Under the pieces are notes generated by a model that saw nothing but the letters and a program-made list of their open reading frames with translations, was not told where the DNA came from and did no database searches. Shown in pieces: positions 9,027-17,815 of a DNA stretch of 64,000 bases. Source of the stretch: Cryobacterium shii (GTDB taxonomy: Bacteria > Actinomycetota > Actinomycetes > Actinomycetales > Microbacteriaceae); the NCBI RefSeq assembly GCF_004402595.1, contig NZ_SOFY01000064.1:48430-112429 (forward strand), read 5' to 3'. Position 1 is the first letter of the stretch. Each line of letters begins with the position of its first letter. The position numbers and the translations under genes were made by a program.

Positions 9027-9114
9027 CCCACTCATCTCCTGTTTCGACCGAGTCGCGTTGCTGATCGGCAGGGTAGCAGCCGTCCCTCTGCTGGGGAACC
9101 GGAAGAACTCGAGG

Positions 9115-9558
9115 TCACTCCCTCGCGGGCCCGTAGAGCCTGCCGTAGAGAAGGCCGATGACAACTCCGAGAGCCGCGATCCTGATCACGTTGAACAGCG
9201 CCGCGATCAGGAAGTACCGCCAGGCGTCAGGCGTCGGGGTGAGTAGCTTGGCGGGGACTTCGACGAGTGCGGTGACGGCGACCAGGGCGGTGAGGCTCAG
9301 CAGCAATGACTTGAGAACAGGACTCTGCGTGGGCAGCCGGTCGTAGAAGCGAACCAGGGAATAGCTGACACCGAATCCCAGAACCATGCCACCGAACATG
9401 GCTTCCAGCAGCATCGGCACGTAGGCAATCGAAAGCGCGGCCCTGTACTCCGCGGCGATGGGGGTCAGCGAGATCGCGAAGTTGGCGGCCCAGAATGCCA
9501 GGCCTCCAGCGACCGCCGGGATCGACGCCCTCCTCCAGGTTCGCACTGGTCGGGTCAT
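9115..9558 (-). CDS. Hypothetical four-helix membrane protein
   Basis: 147 residues with four hydrophobic segments (about 15-33, 45-68, 84-104 and 114-139) and a basic N-terminus. AGAGGAAGG precedes ATG 9558 at a good distance, so the start is well supported. I do not recognise the family. It probably forms a short operon with the DUF4386 gene downstream. Confidence 0.65.
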   Translation of the reverse strand: MTRPVRTWRRASIPAVAGGLAFWAANFAISLTPIAAEYRAALSIAYVPMLLEAMFGGMVLGFGVSYSLVRFYDRLPTQSPVLKSLLLSLTALVAVTALVEVPAKLLTPTPDAWRYFLIAALFNVIRIAALGVVIGLLYGRLYGPARE

Positions 9559-9792
9559 CGCCTTCCTCTCGTTTCAAAACTCCGATGCGCTGCTCTGACC
9601 TGCCGAACTCGTTTTCACATTAGCCACGTTGACTGGTTTCGAGCACCTCCCCGGGATTGGGCGTGTGGACTGGGCCGCCCGCAGAGTTGTGGGCTTCCCT
9701 TCGGTGGCGCTAGATCGGCAGCGGAGAGCTGCCGCGATCGTGTCGGAGTCGCGCTGATATGGTTGGGTCGCTCAGCAACGAAGGAGATCGCA

Positions 9793-10272
9793 TTGAACCG
9801 AACCCAGGCAAAAGTCCTGTTCACAGCTGCAGCAGCTCTTGCGCTCCTCGGAGGCAGCCTTGCCGGGTGCGCTGCAGTTCCTGACTCAGAGGCCGCCAGC
9901 TCTTCACAGTCGCCAAAGGTCTCGGAAGCTCCTGCTCCGGAGATGCCTGCCGACCTCACCGGCGAGTGGATGTCGACCAATTCAGGGTCCGAGGACAGCT
10001 ATCAGTCCGCCACGATTGATTCGGGCTCGATCAAAATCAACTGGGTCAGCGACGGTGGCAATACAAAGGCCCTCTATTGGGCTGGCAGTTACGAGGCTCC
10101 GACCGAGTCAGGTGTTTACTCCTGGGACTCGCAGAATGACACAGAGAAGACTTCGGGCGCGATGCTCGCCTCAAGCGACCCGATCAAAACGTTCTCGTAT
10201 AACGACAAGGTCATCAGCTACGACGTCTCAGCGATGGGCGTAACCAAGACAGTCACACTCGAACGCAAATAA
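9793..10272 (+). CDS. Small secreted lipoprotein
   Basis: 159 residues. The start is TTG 9793, placed 6 bases after AGGAG (9782-9786). This gives a clean lipoprotein signal: basic N-terminus, hydrophobic core and lipobox LAGC with Cys26. The mature part opens with a Ser/Ala/Pro linker, then a domain of about 110 residues rich in beta strands (LTGEWMSTNSGSEDSY near its start). The LTGEW opening is reminiscent of lipocalin-like lipid-binding folds, but I cannot assign a family. It is probably anchored on the outer face of the membrane. Confidence 0.65.
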   Translation: MNRTQAKVLFTAAAALALLGGSLAGCAAVPDSEAASSSQSPKVSEAPAPEMPADLTGEWMSTNSGSEDSYQSATIDSGSIKINWVSDGGNTKALYWAGSYEAPTESGVYSWDSQNDTEKTSGAMLASSDPIKTFSYNDKVISYDVSAMGVTKTVTLERK

Positions 10273-10336
10273 TTCGGGCTGTGCCACGGACGAGCTGCAC
10301 GAGCCGCGCTCGGCGGGGAGCGCAAGCAGAAATGAG

Positions 10337-10370
10337 GAACGCCGCCCACACGACGGTGTGAACGGCGTTC
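10337..10370. terminator. Bidirectional terminator hairpin
   Basis: GAACGCCG (10337-10344) pairs with CGGCGTTC (10363-10370), and CACAC pairs with GTGTG inside the loop. It lies between the convergent lipoprotein gene and the truncated gene at 10386. Confidence 0.65.
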
Positions 10371-10385
10371 AATCGTGCTCGGTTC

Positions 10386-11112
10386 TTACTGGGCGGCGTA
10401 GAAGAAGTCCTCGCCGAAGATCGGCTTCACCGTCCATGTGCCTATCGCCACATCGGCGGACGGGACCTCGATGACGACGTTGCCGGTGGCCGTGGCTCCC
10501 GGGTACAGGTCGTTGGTCGCGCTCAGCTCGTTCGGGCCCATAGCAATGTGGTCGAACACCTGGTGGGTCGTGCCCGCGGCGCTGACGAAGCTGAATGTGA
10601 GGTCGAAGGCCGGGTTGCCGGTCTCCGTGCCGACGTATTTGACGGTGACCGGGACCATCGCCCACTGGCTACCGGCGGCAGGCGCGTCGTTAAACTGGTT
10701 CTCCGCTGCCATCGCCGCGTTCGCGTCGAGGGTCGACGCGTTCAACGTCACCTCCCATGCGGGGACGCCCGCGTTCTTGACGACAACCGTTGTGCCAAGG
10801 GGTGCCGGGTTCTCCCGGGTGCCGACCGCCGCGCTGTCGGCAGCGGGCGCGTCCGCAGCGGGCGCGTCCGCGGCGGGCGCCTCGGCGACCGGTTTGGTGC
10901 TGACGGAGTCCGCGACCGCGGCCGCGAACCCGGCGATGTACACGACGGCCATGATGACAGAAAGGATGATGGCGACGACGGAAATGACGAGCCCGGCGAT
11001 CGCGGTGGTCCGCGCGCGCTTCTGAAGCACAGCGACGAGGCCGAGGACAGCGCCGACGAGCGCGAGGAGGCCCGAGCCGTAGTTGATGAAGGGGATGAAG
11101 GCGCCGATGACG
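10386..11112 (-). pseudogene. DUF4190/DUF4352-like protein, 5' end deleted
   Basis: The product has two transmembrane helices (AFIPFINYGSGLLALVGAVL, then AGLVISVVAIILSVIMAVVY), a short Ala/Pro repeat (three PAADA units) and an extracellular DUF4352-like beta domain to the C-terminus. The homologous frame runs past the first possible start (GTG 11030) up to about 11112. There it meets the plus-strand ATPase remnant without any start codon, promoter or ribosome binding site. The N-terminal 20-40 residues therefore appear to be lost at a deletion junction. Translation from GTG 11030 would lose the first helix. Confidence 0.6.
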
Positions 11113-12024
11113 GCCCGCGTCGACGAACTCCTCGAGCTCGTCTCCCTCGACCCCGCGCTCTACCGCGACCGGTACCCCAAGGAGCTCTCCGGTGGCCAGC
11201 AGCAACGCGTCGGCGTGGCGCGCGCCCTCGCGGCAGACCCGCCCGTGCTCCTCATGGACGAGCCCTTCGGCGCCGTCGACCCGATCACCCGCCTTCGCCT
11301 GCAGGACGAGCTGATCAACATCCAGGAAGAACTGCAGAAGACCATCGTCTGCGTCACCCACGACTTTGACGAGGCCGTCAAGCTCGGCGACTGGATCGCC
11401 ACCTTCAACGAGGGCGCCCAGCTGGAGCAGTACGACACCCCGGAACGCATCCTCGGTGACCCGGCCAGCGAGTTCGTCGAAAACTTCATCGGGTCTGGCG
11501 CCGGCCTCAAACAGCTCACCCTGACCCGGGTGGCGGAGGTCGGCCTCAGCGACGCCGTCGTGGGAACTCCCGGCGAACGGGCAGCGGATGTCCTGACCCG
11601 CGTCGTCGAGGCCGGCCAGGGGCACGCGGTCATCGTCGATGAGCGTCGCCGTCCCGTCCAAAGGCTCTCCCGGCGCAAGCTCGGCCGCCTCGAGGTCATC
11701 GGCAACGTTCCCGACCCGAAACTCCCGGTCGTCGGCTACCGTGCCACGCTCAATGACGCGCTCGACACGATGCTCGTCTCCAGCGCCGGGGCCGCGCTCG
11801 TCACCGGCCGCCGCGAGATGTTCAAGGGCGTTATCGACGTGCAGACCGTGATGGACGCCATCACCCGGTCACAGACCGCTGCGGTGCTCGAGTCAGATCA
11901 GGCGCCCATCGGCCTGAACACGGGACTGTTCCAGGCGCAGGCGGCTGCCGCGGAGGCCGACCTGAGCGAGACCGACAGCAGCGATTCCGAAAGCAGCGGC
12001 GCTGACGCGCGGGCCGCTCAGTGA
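11107..12024 (+). pseudogene. Osmoprotectant ABC transporter ATP-binding subunit, N-terminus deleted
   Basis: The sequence matches ProV/OpuCA-type ATPases only from just before the signature motif. It has ELSGGQQQRVGVARAL, Walker B (VLLMDEPFGAVD) and the His-switch (CVTHDFDEAV). Two C-terminal CBS-like regions and an acidic tail follow. Walker A and the first ~120 residues are absent, so it cannot bind ATP normally. ATG 11107 follows an accidental AAGG. The missing part was removed together with the 5' end of the divergent gene at 10386-11112. It overlaps the permease start by GTGA. Confidence 0.8.
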
Positions 12025-12855
12025 GTACCACAACCCTGAAGACGGATGCCGACAGTGTCGGCGACGACTTCGCCGTCACGCCCGACGACGCGTCCGCGCA
12101 GGCTGCACCGGTCAGCCGTGCCCGCGCCGTGTGGCATTCCTGGCGGGGACTGGTCTACCAGCTGGCCGGCATCCTGCTCGCGTTCCTCACGCTCCTGATC
12201 TGGCTGCTGACGGCCAACCTCTCGCCGATCGAGCTCACCACCCTCGCCCCGGCCGCGCTCTGGGTCTACACCGTGGGGCACATCCAGCTCACCCTGCTCG
12301 CCGCGGTGATCGTGTTGGTCATCGCGATTCCTCTGGGGATCGCCCTGACCCGCAGGCCCCTGCGGTTTCTGACCGCTCCGGTGCTCGCGATCGCCAACGT
12401 CGGGCAGGCCGCCCCCGCGATCGGAGTCGTCGTGCTGCTCGCGTTCTGGGTCGGTTTCGGCTTCTGGGCCGCGACGTTGAGCCTCGTGCTCTACGCGGTG
12501 CTCCCCGTGCTGCGCAACACCATGGTCGGGCTGCAGCAGGTCGATGCCCGCCTGGTCGAGGCCGGACGTGGCATGGGCATGAGCTCCGCAGCCGTGCTGT
12601 TTCGCGTGGAACTCCCGCTCGCCGTTCCGGTCATGCTGTCGGGAGTGCGCACCGCCCTCGTTCTGTTGGTGGGCACCGCAGCCCCGGCCACGTTCGTCAA
12701 CGGCGGTGGGCTCGGCATCCTCATCATCACGGGCGTCAATCTCAGCCTCACCCCCGTGCTCGTCACCGGAGCCCTGCTCGTGGCTCTCCTCGCCCTGCTC
12801 ATCGACTGGGTCGGCCGCGTTGTCGAACACGTTGCCCGCCCGAAGGGGACTCTAG
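12021..12855 (+). pseudogene. Osmoprotectant ABC permease with a one-base frameshift near its end
   Basis: An OpuCB/OpuCD-type permease with about six transmembrane helices and the inner-membrane EAA-like loop (DARLVEAGRGMGMS). The reading frame fails only at the end. In the G-run near 12845-12848, removal of one G gives ...ARPKGL and a TAG at 12853-12855, directly before the ATG of the binding-protein gene. As it stands the frame runs on to 13361, adding about 170 Arg-rich residues that are an out-of-frame reading of that next gene. The core permease is intact (277 residues expected). Confidence 0.75.
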
Positions 12856-13887
12856 ATGTACCGTTCCTCTCCTCGCGCCCGCCGCATGCCCCTCGGCCGC
12901 TGGGGTCTGGCAGCCGGTGTGCTCGCCCTGTCCGCCGTCGCCCTGACCGGCTGCGGCCTGAAACCGTCGACCTCGTACGTGCCCGCGGTTGGTCCCGGAT
13001 CGATCACCCCGCTCGACGGTGCCGAGGGCGTCGAACTCACGGTCACGTCCAAGAGCTTCACGGAGCAGCTGCTGCTCGGCAAGATTGCGGTGCTCGCCGG
13101 GACCGCGGCGGGATTCGACGTCACCGACCTGAGCAATCTGCCCGGCAGCCAGCCGACCCGCGAACTAATCCTCTCCGGTCAGGCCGACGTGCTCTGGGAA
13201 TACACCGGGACCGCGTGGCTGACCTACCTCGGTCAGGCCGAGGCGATCGCCGATCAGGGCGAAATGTGGCAGGCCGTGCACGACCGGGACATCGAGAACG
13301 GCCTCACCTGGGGCACGCCGGCACCCATGAACAACACTTTCGCCCTGGCTGTGCGCAGTGAGGCGGTCGCCGAGCTGGGCGGTATCACGACCATGTCCCA
13401 ACTGGCGGCGTTGCCGGTCGAAGACCGCACGTTCTGCGTCGAGTCCGAATTCAACTCCCGGCCGGACGGCATGAATCCCATTCTCAAGCGCTACGGACTG
13501 GAACGCGGGGCCGCCGACGGCGTGCCCGACGGCAACATCGGCATCTAAGACACCGGTGCGATCTACAGCGCGACCGACGACGACGACGGAGCCTGCAACT
13601 TCGGCGAGGTCTTCACGACGGACGGCCGCCTCGACGCACTCGACCTCGTCGTTCTGACCGACGACCTCGCGTTTTTCCCTGCATACAACGTGGCGCCGGT
13701 CTTCTTCACTGAGACGATCGAGGCCAACCCCGGCCTGGAGGAGATCTTCGCCGAGATTTCACCCCGGCTCACCGACGAGGTGCTGCGCGGCCTGAACCGA
13801 CAGATCGACGTCGACGGCGCGGAACCCGCCGATGTGGCCTACGCCTGGATGGTCGAGGAGGGTTTCTTCACCGACCCGACCGAGTAG
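12856..13887 (+). pseudogene. Glycine betaine/choline-type substrate-binding lipoprotein with in-frame TAA
   Basis: The 343-codon gene encodes an OsmF/OpuCC-type solute-binding lipoprotein. It has a basic N-terminus, lipobox LTGC and the TVTSKSFTEQLLLGKI strand-helix typical of the family. Codon 231 is TAA (13546-13548), inside NIGI-stop-DTGAIYSATD. The same frame continues with family-like sequence (CNFGEVFTTDGRLDALDLVV, AFFPAYNVAPVF) to TAG 13885. A one-base change from TAC (Tyr) would explain it. The truncated product lacks the second lobe, so it should not bind substrate. Confidence 0.8.
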
Positions 13888-13947
13888 GCTCGAGTGTTCC
13901 GGAACCGGAGCGTGACAGCACGCAGAACATCGTCGAAAGGCTCAAGC

Positions 13948-14664
13948 ATGAGCGAGCAACCGAGCTTCCGAGTCCGACGTCTGGGGAAGCAGCATCGGGC
14001 AGCGTTTGTCGCGTTGCTCGTTGAGCACCCGCAGGCCGACATCGATGACGCACCCGAGATCTACTTCGACGACACTGTCGAGCTTCAGGGTGTGTCCGAG
14101 GCATTCGCCCTGGTCGCCGAAACCGATGACGGCCGGCTTCTCGGCGCCATCGTCACCGAACCCGACAGCTATGTTGACGAAGACCAGCTCGACGAAGACT
14201 CCACCGACGAGGACATTGACGATGCGATAGTGCTCGACCACGGCACCGCCGTCGTCGAGCTGCTGATCACCGGTGGATCCGCGGAGGTGTGCCGGGAGCT
14301 TCTCAACACTCTCGCGCCGGCCCTCACCACCCGTGGTTTCGCTCAGGTGCATGCCAGCGTCCCGCCGGACCTCGCCGACGTGTTCCGAGGTCAAGGCTGG
14401 GTTGTCCTGCCAGAGAACACGGGCATCGCGTGGATGGGCATGGACGACTCGGACGATCAGGTGCGCGACTATGAAGCGATCCCGCGCAGCTCGCTGTCCG
14501 CGTTCCTCATGATCGACCCCAACGTGTACATGTCCTGGTCGTACGAAGCACCCGAGGACCCCGAAGATGACGACCTGCGGCAGGAAAGCATCGCCACGGG
14601 CATGGAGGAGTTCGCAGCCCGGGTCGCGGCAGAAGCACCCTCAGACGGCCCCTCCGGGAGCTGA
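13948..14664 (+). CDS. Acidic hypothetical protein, possibly GNAT-like
   Basis: 238 residues, strongly acidic (an Asp/Glu run near residues 70-90 and again near 200). I chose ATG 13948 behind GAAAGG; a GTG at 13894 lacks a site. The strand-helix order (ALVAETDDGRLLGAIV, then VVELLITGGSAEVCRELL, then GFAQVHASVPPDLADVFRGQ) looks like a GNAT acetyltransferase fold. The R/Q-x-x-G-x-G/A acetyl-CoA loop is not clear, so this is tentative. It overlaps the convergent DMT transporter by 24 bases. Confidence 0.55.
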   Translation: MSEQPSFRVRRLGKQHRAAFVALLVEHPQADIDDAPEIYFDDTVELQGVSEAFALVAETDDGRLLGAIVTEPDSYVDEDQLDEDSTDEDIDDAIVLDHGTAVVELLITGGSAEVCRELLNTLAPALTTRGFAQVHASVPPDLADVFRGQGWVVLPENTGIAWMGMDDSDDQVRDYEAIPRSSLSAFLMIDPNVYMSWSYEAPEDPEDDDLRQESIATGMEEFAARVAAEAPSDGPSGS

Positions 14665-15570
14665 GCTCCGGCGGGACAGCTGGAACACCCCGAAGACAGC
14701 AACCGCTCCCGCGAGAACGAAGACGACGCCGGCCCACCAGGGGGCGGCGGTGGCTTCACCGAGAACGACGATGCCGATGGTGACTCCGACCATCGGGTCG
14801 ATCACGGTCAGGCCGGCGACGACCAGCTCCGGCGGTCCGCTCGAGTAGGCGGTCTGCACGAGGTACGTGCCGGCCAACGCCGTGACAATGATCCCGACGA
14901 GGGCGACGATCGTGAGTCCGTCTCCCGGCTCGAGTTGGAACCCGTGCAAGACGATGGTTTGGACGCGGGCGATGACGACCTTGGCCAGGGTCGCGACGAA
15001 ACCGAAGAGAACGCCGCCGGCGAGGATGTAGAACACCGTCGGCGACCGCTTCCGGAGGAAGACGAAGCCAACGGCAAGGATCGCGAGCACGAAGGCCAGG
15101 ATGATCAGCACGATGACCAGCTGCTCTGTCTGGATGGGCACGGATGTTGTCGTCACGGCGGCCACCCCGACGAACACCGCGATCCCGCCGACGCACAACA
15201 AGATCGCTCGGATCGCCCTCCGGGTGAGTCGGGTCCGGGTCAACCGGGCGTTGAGGACGGCGGTGATGACGAGTGCCAGGGCGCCCAGCGGCTGCACGAC
15301 AGTCAGCGGGGCAAGAAACAGACTGATGAGCTGCAGGACAATCGCGATGCCCAGCATCAGGGTTCCGAGCAACCAGGAGGGGCGGCGGGCCAGGGCCAGC
15401 AGCTGCCCGATGCCGAGGCCGGTCTTCGCACTGTAGTGGCTGGCAGCGTCGACTTTGTTCACGCCGCGGTGCTGGAACTCTGCACCGAACGCCAGGAACA
15501 CGGAGCCGACGAGCGCAACGGGGATGCCAAGCGCCTGAAGCGGCGACAACGTGACGAATCCGCTTTCCAT
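14641..15570 (-). CDS. DMT-superfamily (EamA/NIPA-like) transporter
   Basis: 309 residues with about nine or ten transmembrane helices in the two-repeat EamA/NIPA arrangement. It ends with the conserved PxVGVTIGIVVLGE-type segment before the last helices. The long first loop (GAEFQHRGVNKVDAASHYS) is typical of the actinobacterial NIPA-like group. Substrate is unknown. It converges on the gene at 13948. Confidence 0.75.
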   Translation of the reverse strand: MESGFVTLSPLQALGIPVALVGSVFLAFGAEFQHRGVNKVDAASHYSAKTGLGIGQLLALARRPSWLLGTLMLGIAIVLQLISLFLAPLTVVQPLGALALVITAVLNARLTRTRLTRRAIRAILLCVGGIAVFVGVAAVTTTSVPIQTEQLVIVLIILAFVLAILAVGFVFLRKRSPTVFYILAGGVLFGFVATLAKVVIARVQTIVLHGFQLEPGDGLTIVALVGIIVTALAGTYLVQTAYSSGPPELVVAGLTVIDPMVGVTIGIVVLGEATAAPWWAGVVFVLAGAVAVFGVFQLSRRSSAPGGAV

Positions 15571-15594
15571 GCTCCTAAACCTACTCGCCGGGCG

Positions 15595-15628
15595 TCATCA
15601 CCGACCTCGTTCCTTCGGTCGGTGATGA
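15595..15628 (-). terminator. Hairpin after the LysE-family gene
   Basis: TCATCACCGACC (15595-15606) pairs perfectly with GGTCGGTGATGA (15617-15628) around a 10-base loop. It starts 11 bases past the stop of the LysE-family gene on the minus strand. Confidence 0.7.
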
Positions 15629-15639
15629 GTCCCAGGCCC

Positions 15640-16263
15640 TCAGCGGATGACCGCGAGCAGCACTCCGACGCCCACGAAGAGCACGCCGAAGGTGCGGTTC
15701 AGCACGCGCTGACCGTGAGCGTCGCGGGTGAATCGCTGGAACGAACGCGCTGTGCCGGCGAAGAAGAACCACATCACCAGAACGTCGATCGCGACGACGG
15801 TGGCGGCGACGATCAGATACTGGGTCGGCATCGGCCGGTCGACCCGGATGAACTGGGGCAGGAACGCCAGGAAGAACACAATCGCCTTGGGGTTCAGAAT
15901 GTTCACCCACAGTCCGCGCTGGAACATCGACCAGCGGGGCTCGTCGCGGAGGGCACTGGCACGCCCGGCATCGAGTTCCGGTTTGGCCAGGAACTGACGG
16001 ATGCCGAGGTAGACGAGGTAGGCGGCCCCGGCGTAGCGAATGACGTTGAAGGCGACCGGGGAACTGGCCACGAGCAGGCCGACACCGAGTGCCACGATCA
16101 CGATGTGGATGAGCAGCGCGGCCTGCTGGCCGAGGATTCCCCAGATCGAGCGGCGGAAGCCGGCGTTCAGGGCGTTGCTCATGGTGTTTATCGCCCCCGC
16201 GCCCGGCGTGAAACTGATCAGGGTGCCCGCGCCGACAAGGGCCAACCACAGAGAGAACTGCAT
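15640..16263 (-). CDS. LysE/RhtB-family amino-acid exporter
   Basis: 207 residues, six predicted transmembrane helices and the family signature near the N-terminus (TLISFTPGAGAINTMSNALNAG). NPKAIVFFLAFLPQF in the fourth helix is also diagnostic. RhtB-like members export homoserine, threonine or other amino acids; the exact substrate cannot be told. It has its own downstream hairpin and seems monocistronic. Confidence 0.85.
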   Translation of the reverse strand: MQFSLWLALVGAGTLISFTPGAGAINTMSNALNAGFRRSIWGILGQQAALLIHIVIVALGVGLLVASSPVAFNVIRYAGAAYLVYLGIRQFLAKPELDAGRASALRDEPRWSMFQRGLWVNILNPKAIVFFLAFLPQFIRVDRPMPTQYLIVAATVVAIDVLVMWFFFAGTARSFQRFTRDAHGQRVLNRTFGVLFVGVGVLLAVIR

Positions 16264-16294
16264 CGGACCATCCTAGTTTCGTTCCGTTTGCTCC

Positions 16295-16990
16295 TCAGCC
16301 CTGCCGTTGATCGCGCTGTCGGCTCACCATCTCGGTGATCCAGATGGGTGCGAACGGAGAAGTGCAGTTCGGGGGAGTCGGGTAGTCCTTCAGCACCTCC
16401 AGGCGCTGGCCGATATCGATGGCACGAGCTCGATACCCGGCATGCTCGATTCCTATCTGGGCCAGGCAATGGTTCATCGCCCACTGCAGGCGACCCGGGG
16501 CATCCTTCATCTCCGTCTCGATGTGGTCGAGCAGCCCCGCAAGGTCGAGGCCCTCGGGCTTCTTCGCCACCCGATCGGTGGTCAGGGCCCAGCCGGCACT
16601 CGCGACCGTCGGGTCCGGATCGGCGAATCAGGTCACGCGCAGTTCCTCGGCGTGCGGGTTCTTCTTCACCACATAGTTCACGAGCCAGTCCTGCACCTTG
16701 GGAGTGCTCGACTGCCGCGACATTACGGTCAACTCATCCCGCCCGAACGCCGCCGGACGGCAAATCAGGATCGCCAACAGTCGGGCTGCCGTGTCCGAGG
16801 TCTCCCACAGTTGGCAGGCAAGCTCCTGTTGGGTCCTCAGTCGTTTGGCTAGCGCGCGCAGCTTGCTGCGGTTCACCCCGTGGTCGTCGCCGTGCCTGGC
16901 GCTCACCTCGCGAGACCGCGGGTCCTCCAACGCTGCCAGCTCGGCCAGTACCTCGGCCACCGTCGTCCCGGCTGTCGTCGTCTGGGCCAA
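16295..16990 (-). pseudogene. DNA alkylation repair protein (AlkD-like) with in-frame TGA
   Basis: A 231-residue HEAT-repeat-type DNA alkylation repair protein is interrupted at codon 121 by TGA (16628-16630). The same frame continues with family-like sequence (FADPDPTVASAGWALTTDRV, then KKPEGLDLAGLL) to 16295. TGG (Trp) at this point would restore the protein. The start is TTG 16990 with GGGAG 6 bases upstream. The second half also has a potential internal start, but it would lack the first repeats. It is divergent from padR. Confidence 0.75.
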
Positions 16991-17156
16991 CTCAGTCTCC
17001 CGTCCATCGCATGTGTGATTCAGCCTATGACGCGGATGCGGCCTGCGGCAGGCTGGTCAAAAAATGACCCCCCCCAGTGTGTCGGGTGAATGAGGGCACA
17101 GGAGCTTCCCAGACGATCGAATGAATATGGGAACATTGTTTCGTCATCTGTCTGGG

Positions 17157-17180
17157 CGATATATCGTTAGGTATCGTCGA
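17157..17180. promoter_or_regulatory. Candidate PadR operator
   Basis: A perfect palindrome CGATATATCG (17157-17166), followed by TTAGGTATCGTCGA, lies 32-55 bases before the padR start. PadR-family repressors often bind AT-rich palindromes of this kind in their own promoters. Assignment rests on position and shape. Confidence 0.45.
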
Positions 17181-17211
17181 GCCGGATGGCGTCGGCGCTG
17201 AGGAGGACATC

Positions 17212-17778
17212 ATGAGCGGTTCATTTATGGGCGACGGGTTCAAGGGGCGCCGCGGCGGCAGCGGCGAGGGCTGGCCGACCGGCGTGTGGGAAGCGATGGA
17301 GCAACTTCGCGGACAGTTCGACCGCAAGGTCGGGCCCAGGATGGGGCGCGGCGACGTGCGTGCGGCGGTGCTGGCGCTGCTCGCCGAGCAGCCGATGCAC
17401 GGCTACCAGATCATCCACGAGATCGATGAACGCAGCAACGGGGCCTGGAAGCCGAGCCCCGGCTCGGTGTATCCCACGCTTCAGCTGCTGGCCGACGAGG
17501 GGCTCATCGGCGCGGAGGAGTCCAACGGTCGCAAGACGTACTCGCTCACGGACGAGGGGCGAGGGGTAGCGGATGCCGCGGCCGATCAGCCGGCGCCCTG
17601 GGAAACCCAGGGTGCTCGGGATAGCGGTCGGGCGGGCGCACTGCCCAAGGCCGGCATCGACCTCGCTCAGGCCGCCGCCCAGGTCGGGCGCTCCGGCAAC
17701 CCGGAGCACGTGAAGCAGGCCGTCGCCGTTCTGGAAGAAGCGCGTCGTAAGCTCTACCTGATCCTCGCCCAGGACTGA
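17212..17778 (+). CDS. PadR-family transcriptional regulator
   Basis: 188 residues. A Gly-rich N-terminus precedes a winged-helix domain (RAAVLALLAEQPMHGYQIIH, then PSPGSVYPTLQLLADEGLIG, about residues 47-110), the PadR hallmark. A C-terminal helical dimerisation segment follows. GAGGAGG lies just before ATG 17212. The kinase gene starts 37 bases downstream and is probably in the same operon. The regulator likely represses its own operon via the palindrome at 17157. Confidence 0.85.
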   Translation: MSGSFMGDGFKGRRGGSGEGWPTGVWEAMEQLRGQFDRKVGPRMGRGDVRAAVLALLAEQPMHGYQIIHEIDERSNGAWKPSPGSVYPTLQLLADEGLIGAEESNGRKTYSLTDEGRGVADAAADQPAPWETQGARDSGRAGALPKAGIDLAQAAAQVGRSGNPEHVKQAVAVLEEARRKLYLILAQD

Positions 17779-17815
17779 CCGAGTGCCCACAGCACGTCGG
17801 CATCAAGGAGATTAG

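Noticed and set aside
12855..13361. A real C-terminal extension of the permease
   Set aside because: The extra ~170 residues are Arg-rich and are an out-of-frame reading of the binding-protein gene; a one-base change restores the normal stop.
16628..16630. TGA as selenocysteine
   Set aside because: No SECIS-like hairpin is evident, the family has no selenoprotein members I know of, and TGG is the simple ancestral codon.
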